A stretch of 26,873 nucleotides of DNA from Flavobacterium sp. (GTDB lineage Bacteria > Bacteroidota > Bacteroidia > Flavobacteriales > Flavobacteriaceae), in assembly GCA_027483785.1 (NCBI GenBank), contig JAIXTU010000103.1:1-26873 (forward strand), written 5' to 3'. Every line of letters starts with the position of its first letter. Within the stretch, counting starts at the first letter, position 1. Below, one piece after another: positions 23,301 to 26,873 of this stretch. The notes below the pieces were generated by a model. The model searched no databases. It was not told the DNA's origin and saw only the letters and a program-made list of their open reading frames with translations. The position numbers and the translations under genes were made by a program.

Positions 23301-24367
23301 CAGACTGTTGCTTCAACCGTTTTCGGAGCAAGAACTTTCCCTGTTGCTGCCCAATCGTTTATCCATTCAGCAACGGTTGCACACCACTTGTCGTCGTCGT
23401 TTAAACACGGAATTGCCATGAATTCTTCGCCGCCGTTTTCTTTGAATTCGTGATTGGCCTCCATGGCAATTTCCTCCAATGTTTCCAAACAATCCGATAC
23501 AAAAGCCGGCGTAACTACCGCTAATTTCTTGATTCCCTTGGCTGGCATTTTATTGATTTCAACATCGGTGTACGGATCCAACCACTTATCGCCTGCTAAA
23601 CGCGATTGAAACGACTGGCTGTACGTATCTTTTGGAAGTTGCAGTATTTCAGCAACTTGACGTGTAGTTTCATAACATTGGTGGCGGTAGCAAAATTCGT
23701 GTGCCGGCGATTTTGTAGCACAGCAGCTGCTATCCATTTTACAGTGCGATTTTGTAACGTCGGTTTTACGAATATGACGCTCCGGAATGCCGTGGTACGA
23801 GAACAACAAATGATCGTAATCAAAACCTTCGAGCTTTTCGCGGATGCTTCTTGCCAAATTCTCGATATAACTCTTTTGGTTGTAGAAGGCAGGAACATGA
23901 TGCAAATGCAATTCCGGATATTTTTCAGCAACCAATTTTTGCGCCAATTCGACAATCGTTTTTGTACTTGCCATAGCATATTGTGGATACAACGGAAACA
24001 ACAACACTTCGGTTACGCCTTGATCACGAAGTGCTTTTAAACCTGAATCGATTGAAGGCTGACCGTAGCGCATCGCCAAAACAACAGGAACCTCAGCCTT
24101 GGCCGACACTTTTTTGTGCATGCGTTTTGAAAGAACAATTAGTGGCGAACCTTCGTCCCACCAGATTTTTTTATACGCTGCCGCAGAACGTTTCGGACGC
24201 GTTTGTAAAATAATTCCACGAACTAACAGGGCACGTAATAAAAATGGTACGTCGATTACGTACTTATCCATCAAAAATTCATCCAAATATGGCTTTACAT
24301 CCTTTGGATTTGGGCTTTGTGGAGAACCCAGATTTACCAATAACACCCCTCTTTTAGATTGTTGCAT
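23300..24367 (-). CDS. hemH: Ferrochelatase
   Basis: 355 residues. It begins with KRGVLLVNLGSPQSPNPKDV. The catalytic His is in LLFSYHGIPERHIRKTD (about residue 193), and the conserved acidic patch is VVTPAFVSDCLETLEEIAME. A cysteine cluster (CKMDSSCCATK, then HEFCYRHQCYETT) is normal for the Bacteroidota enzyme and probably not an Fe-S site. It inserts Fe2+ into protoporphyrin IX to make heme at the inner membrane. The upstream AraC-type gene ends 16 bp before its ATG, and its stop overlaps hemJ (TGATG), so expression is probably set by the AraC-gene promoter. Confidence 0.97.
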   Translation of the reverse strand: MQQSKRGVLLVNLGSPQSPNPKDVKPYLDEFLMDKYVIDVPFLLRALLVRGIILQTRPKRSAAAYKKIWWDEGSPLIVLSKRMHKKVSAKAEVPVVLAMRYGQPSIDSGLKALRDQGVTEVLLFPLYPQYAMASTKTIVELAQKLVAEKYPELHLHHVPAFYNQKSYIENLARSIREKLEGFDYDHLLFSYHGIPERHIRKTDVTKSHCKMDSSCCATKSPAHEFCYRHQCYETTRQVAEILQLPKDTYSQSFQSRLAGDKWLDPYTDVEINKMPAKGIKKLAVVTPAFVSDCLETLEEIAMEANHEFKENGGEEFMAIPCLNDDDKWCATVAEWINDWAATGKVLAPKTVEATV

Positions 24368-24383
24368 TGTATAAAATTTTAAT

Positions 24384-25259
24384 TTAAGAAACTGTTGGAT
24401 TAATCGACATTAAATATTTTTTCGGCGTAGTAGCGAATTTTTTCTTGAATGCTGAAATAAAATGACTTCCGGTGCTGTAACCGATTTTTAAACCGACTTC
24501 GTTAACATTGTATGAGCCGGAATCTAAAAGCTGACGTGCATAATCCATCTTGTAATCAAACAGATAGCCGTAAACAGTATCGCCATAAATTTGCTTGAAA
24601 CCGAGTTTTAATTTCTTAAGTGTAAGTCCAACTCGATCGGCTAATTCCTGCAATCCGGGCGGTTCGGCCATATTTTGGATAACAATGTCTTTCGCTTTTT
24701 TAATTTTCATGACATTTTCTTCATCGAGTAAAAACGGACATTGTTCTGCCGAAGGATCTTCCGTTTTATTGAAGTACAAACTCAACAATTCGAACGCTTT
24801 ACCTCGATAATACAGCTGTTTGATGGAAGGATGCAAGTTGTAATGAAAAAGTTGGCTGAGTACTATTGCCATCGACGGACTCACTCGCGACTCGCCGTAA
24901 TATTTCTTGTCGCGGTTTTCAACCGTCAGGAAATTAATGTGTTGCGCATCGGATGAAAATAAAGAGTGAAATTTCTTTATGGAAAGAAAAGCCGATAAAA
25001 TCCAGCTATCCGGAGCGATTTTCAAATGCAAGGGAAGTTCTTTCTGTGGATTGTACAACAAATACGATTGTTCCTCAACTAAATTGAGCTGATAGGAACT
25101 CTCGTTAAAATTAAGCACGGCAGTTCCTTTCAAACAAAAATGAAACTGTATAAATCCCAAAGGAATAGCCTTTTGCTCTGTTACTGTTTCAGTTGAATGA
25201 TTCTGAAATCGCAGCAGAAAAAAATCGTTCTCAATTTTTATCTCTTCAAATGAACCCAT
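24384..25259 (-). CDS. AraC-family transcriptional regulator, PchR-like
   Basis: 291 residues. The N-terminal ~170 residues are a cupin-like effector domain (IQFHFCLKGTAVLNFNESSY). The C-terminal ~100 residues hold the double helix-turn-helix: PPGLQELADRVGLTLKKLKL with FKQIYGDTVYGYLFDYKM, and YNVNEVGLKIGYSTGSHFIS with AFKKKFATTPKKYL. The GLTLKKLKLGFKQIYG motif is typical of the PchR branch, whose Pseudomonas member responds to the siderophore pyochelin and iron. It lies between hemA (divergent) and hemH (downstream, same strand), so a role as regulator of heme or iron supply is likely. The ligand is unknown. Confidence 0.93.
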   Translation of the reverse strand: MGSFEEIKIENDFFLLRFQNHSTETVTEQKAIPLGFIQFHFCLKGTAVLNFNESSYQLNLVEEQSYLLYNPQKELPLHLKIAPDSWILSAFLSIKKFHSLFSSDAQHINFLTVENRDKKYYGESRVSPSMAIVLSQLFHYNLHPSIKQLYYRGKAFELLSLYFNKTEDPSAEQCPFLLDEENVMKIKKAKDIVIQNMAEPPGLQELADRVGLTLKKLKLGFKQIYGDTVYGYLFDYKMDYARQLLDSGSYNVNEVGLKIGYSTGSHFISAFKKKFATTPKKYLMSINPTVS

Positions 25260-25329
25260 AGCGGTATTTTTTCGTAAGTAGCCTTAGATTAATACAAATA
25301 ATTTATTTAGAATAATTCTACATAAAACA

Positions 25330-25402
25330 TTTTGAAAGGCTTGTCACAACTGCAAAGTTAGTTGAATTTACGATAAATATCGCTAAATGGTTTTGAAAGG
25401 CT
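25330..25402. promoter_or_regulatory. Two identical 12-bp direct repeats in the araC-hemA divergent region
   Basis: TTTTGAAAGGCT occurs at 25330-25341 and at 25391-25402, exactly 61 bp apart (about six helical turns), and the match almost extends further (T or A, then G). They lie between the regulator start (25259) and the hemA promoter (25455). AraC-type proteins commonly bind direct repeats, so these are candidate sites for the neighbouring regulator. A small palindrome, CGATAAATATCG, lies between them. Confidence 0.5.
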
Positions 25403-25454
25403 AGCAGCGATTAAAATGGAACTTGTAGCGTTATTTTTTAGATTTTGATACACT

Positions 25455-25462
25455 TATTTTTG
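25455..25462 (+). promoter_or_regulatory. hemA: -7 promoter box of hemA
   Basis: TATTTTTG is a perfect TAnnTTTG match, 23 nt before the ATG at 25486. Confidence 0.6.
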
Positions 25463-25485
25463 TAACCGAATTGCTAAAACTATAT

Positions 25486-26775
25486 ATGGAGCAGATTCAC
25501 ACACCGAAACATTCAACGTTTTATGTTGTTGGCTTAAACTACAAAAAAGCCGACGCAGAGATTCGAGGTCAGTTTACCGTTCCAGCTGATGCACAACCGT
25601 TGTTGTTAGCACAAGCGAAGGCGTCTGGAATCGAATCGTTGATGATTAATTCTACTTGCAACCGCACCGAAATTTACGGTTTTGCCGAGCATCCGTATCA
25701 GTTGATAAAACTCATTTGCGATCACTCAAACGGAACTGCCGAAGCCTTCCAAAAAGTAGGTTATGTGTACAAATCTAGCGAAGCCGTAAATCATGTTTTT
25801 CGTGTTGCAACGGGTTTAGATAGTCAGATTTTAGGCGATTTCGAAATTATTTCCCAAATAAAATTCGCTTGTAACCAATCGCGTTCGTTCGGATTAATCA
25901 ATACCTTCCTCGATCGTTTAGTAAATGCCGTTATTCAAGCTTCCAAACGAATTAAAAACAAAACCGATCTTTCCACAGGAGCTACTTCGGTTTCTTTTGC
26001 AGCCGTACAATATATTCTCAAAAATGTTTCCGATGTAAGTCAGAAAAATATTTTGTTGTTTGGAACAGGAAAAATCGGTCGAAATACCTGCGAAAACCTC
26101 ATCAAACACACGAAAAATAAGCACATTACGCTTATTAATCGCACTAAAGAAAAAGCCGAGCGTATTGCTGGAAAATTTAATCTTACGGTTAAAGATTTTA
26201 GCGAATTACAAGCCGAAATTCAACAAGCCGACGTTTTAGTTGTGGCCACAGGAGCACAGCATCCAACAGTTGATGTGAATATTCTAAATTTGAAAAAACC
26301 GCTACTCATTCTCGATTTATCGGTTCCTAAAAACGTCGATTCGAATGTATTGCAGACCAACGGAGTTTCCTTAATTCACATGGATGAATTGTCGAAAATT
26401 ACCGACGATACTTTAGAAAAAAGACGCGCTCAAATTCCAGCTGCCGAACGCATTCTAGAAGAAGTTAAACAAGAGTTTTTGGAATGGACAAAAGTGCGGA
26501 AGTTTGCACCAACCATCAGTGCACTCAAACAAAAATTGCAAGAAATTAAAAATTCGGAAATCGATTTTCAATCCCGAAAATTAAACGGATTTAACGAAGA
26601 ACAAGCCGAAATCATCAGCAATCGCATCATTCAAAAAATTACTACGCATTTTGCTAACCATTTGAAAGACGACGACACTTCCGTGGAAGAAAGTATCTTC
26701 TTGATCAACAAAATTTTTCAATTGGAACAAACTCCAGAAACGGAACAAAAAGCTTCTGTTTCGTTTTCAAATTAA
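25486..26775 (+). CDS. hemA: Glutamyl-tRNA reductase
   Basis: 429 residues from the ATG at 25486; an in-frame TTG at 25471 is less likely. The catalytic domain has FYVVGLNYKKADAEIRGQF and MINSTCNRTEIYGF, whose Cys forms the thioester with glutamate. The NADPH domain is ILLFGTGKIGRNTCENLIKH with TLINRTKEKAERIAGKF, and VVATGAQHPTV follows. A C-terminal helical dimerisation domain closes the protein (about 320-420). It reduces glutamyl-tRNA to glutamate-1-semialdehyde, the first committed step of tetrapyrrole synthesis by the C5 pathway. It is divergent from the AraC-type gene and followed 11 bp later by hemC, so the two form an operon. Confidence 0.97.
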   Translation: MEQIHTPKHSTFYVVGLNYKKADAEIRGQFTVPADAQPLLLAQAKASGIESLMINSTCNRTEIYGFAEHPYQLIKLICDHSNGTAEAFQKVGYVYKSSEAVNHVFRVATGLDSQILGDFEIISQIKFACNQSRSFGLINTFLDRLVNAVIQASKRIKNKTDLSTGATSVSFAAVQYILKNVSDVSQKNILLFGTGKIGRNTCENLIKHTKNKHITLINRTKEKAERIAGKFNLTVKDFSELQAEIQQADVLVVATGAQHPTVDVNILNLKKPLLILDLSVPKNVDSNVLQTNGVSLIHMDELSKITDDTLEKRRAQIPAAERILEEVKQEFLEWTKVRKFAPTISALKQKLQEIKNSEIDFQSRKLNGFNEEQAEIISNRIIQKITTHFANHLKDDDTSVEESIFLINKIFQLEQTPETEQKASVSFSN

Positions 26776-26786
26776 AATTTAGAAAA

Positions 26787-26873
26787 TTGCCCGAATCAAA
26801 AACCATCAGAATAGGCACTCGCGACAGTAAATTAGCGATGTGGCAAGCACAAACCGTACAAGAAAAACTGCAC
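26787..26873 (+). CDS. hemC: Porphobilinogen deaminase (hydroxymethylbilane synthase), 5' part only
   Basis: The last 87 bases encode the start of HemC, then the window ends: LPESKTIRIGTRDSKLAMWQ followed by AQTVQEKLH. IRIGTRDSxLAxWQA is the family's N-terminal strand and helix. No ATG fits; the TTG at 26787 is the best start, 11 bp after the hemA stop, and gives the normal N-terminus. The enzyme polymerises four porphobilinogens into hydroxymethylbilane, two steps after HemA's product in the same pathway. Confidence 0.9.
   Translation, partial: MPESKTIRIGTRDSKLAMWQAQTVQEKLH

Overview
This window looks like a chromosomal segment from a member of the Flavobacteriia (Bacteroidota). Three things point there. 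Promoter-like boxes match the Bacteroidota -7 consensus TAnnTTTG in front of many genes, and Shine-Dalgarno sites are largely absent. The gene families are typical of flavobacteria: a DprA next to an HU/SPOR protein, a GxxExxY protein, a HemJ-type CopD protein, a bPH-domain protein and an ECF sigma factor with a membrane-anchored barrel partner. Most of the window is core metabolism and housekeeping. The accessory material is small and sits in intergenic gaps.

Layout. 1-710: decayed HipA-like kinase pseudogene in an AT-rich stretch, running off the left edge. 802-3384 (minus): bPH-domain membrane protein and secreted M13 metallopeptidase, separated by a GC-rich structured spacer. 3512-8347 (plus): SCO1/SenC protein, PIF1-type helicase with a C-terminal helix-turn-helix, DNA polymerase III delta' (holB) and a DoxX protein. 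8302-10735 (minus): a tight operon of PlsC-type acyltransferase, acyl-ACP desaturase and HD phosphohydrolase. 10928-11929: recA with its own terminator. 12016-14667 (plus): surface-type lipoprotein, ECF sigma factor, and a protein with an anti-sigma-like N-terminus, one inner-membrane helix, a long low-complexity linker and a C-terminal outer-membrane barrel. 14716-15061: GC-rich intergenic element with inverted ends. 15067-16896: a second PlsC-type acyltransferase, divergent from trpS. 16913-17146: three tandem ~78-bp palindromic repeats. 17148-18859 (minus): GxxExxY protein, a 215-bp MITE-like insertion with a perfect 5-bp target duplication, and dprA. 18960-20495 (plus): HU/SPOR protein and acyl-CoA thioesterase. 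20492-25259 (minus): AraC/PchR-type regulator, hemH, hemJ, sensor kinase and enoyl-CoA hydratase, the last four linked by overlapping stop/start codons. 25486-26873 (plus): hemA and the beginning of hemC.

The right end forms a heme-synthesis cluster. A PchR-like regulator diverges from hemA-hemC and reads into hemH-hemJ. The intergenic region between them carries two identical 12-bp direct repeats 61 bp apart that could be regulator sites. The acyltransferase-desaturase pair at 9-10.7 kb points to membrane-lipid remodelling. The most interesting system is the lipoprotein / sigma factor / dual-membrane anti-sigma unit at 12.0-14.7 kb. The second theme is a set of genes whose -7 box ends only 3-5 nt before the ATG, which predicts leaderless mRNAs.
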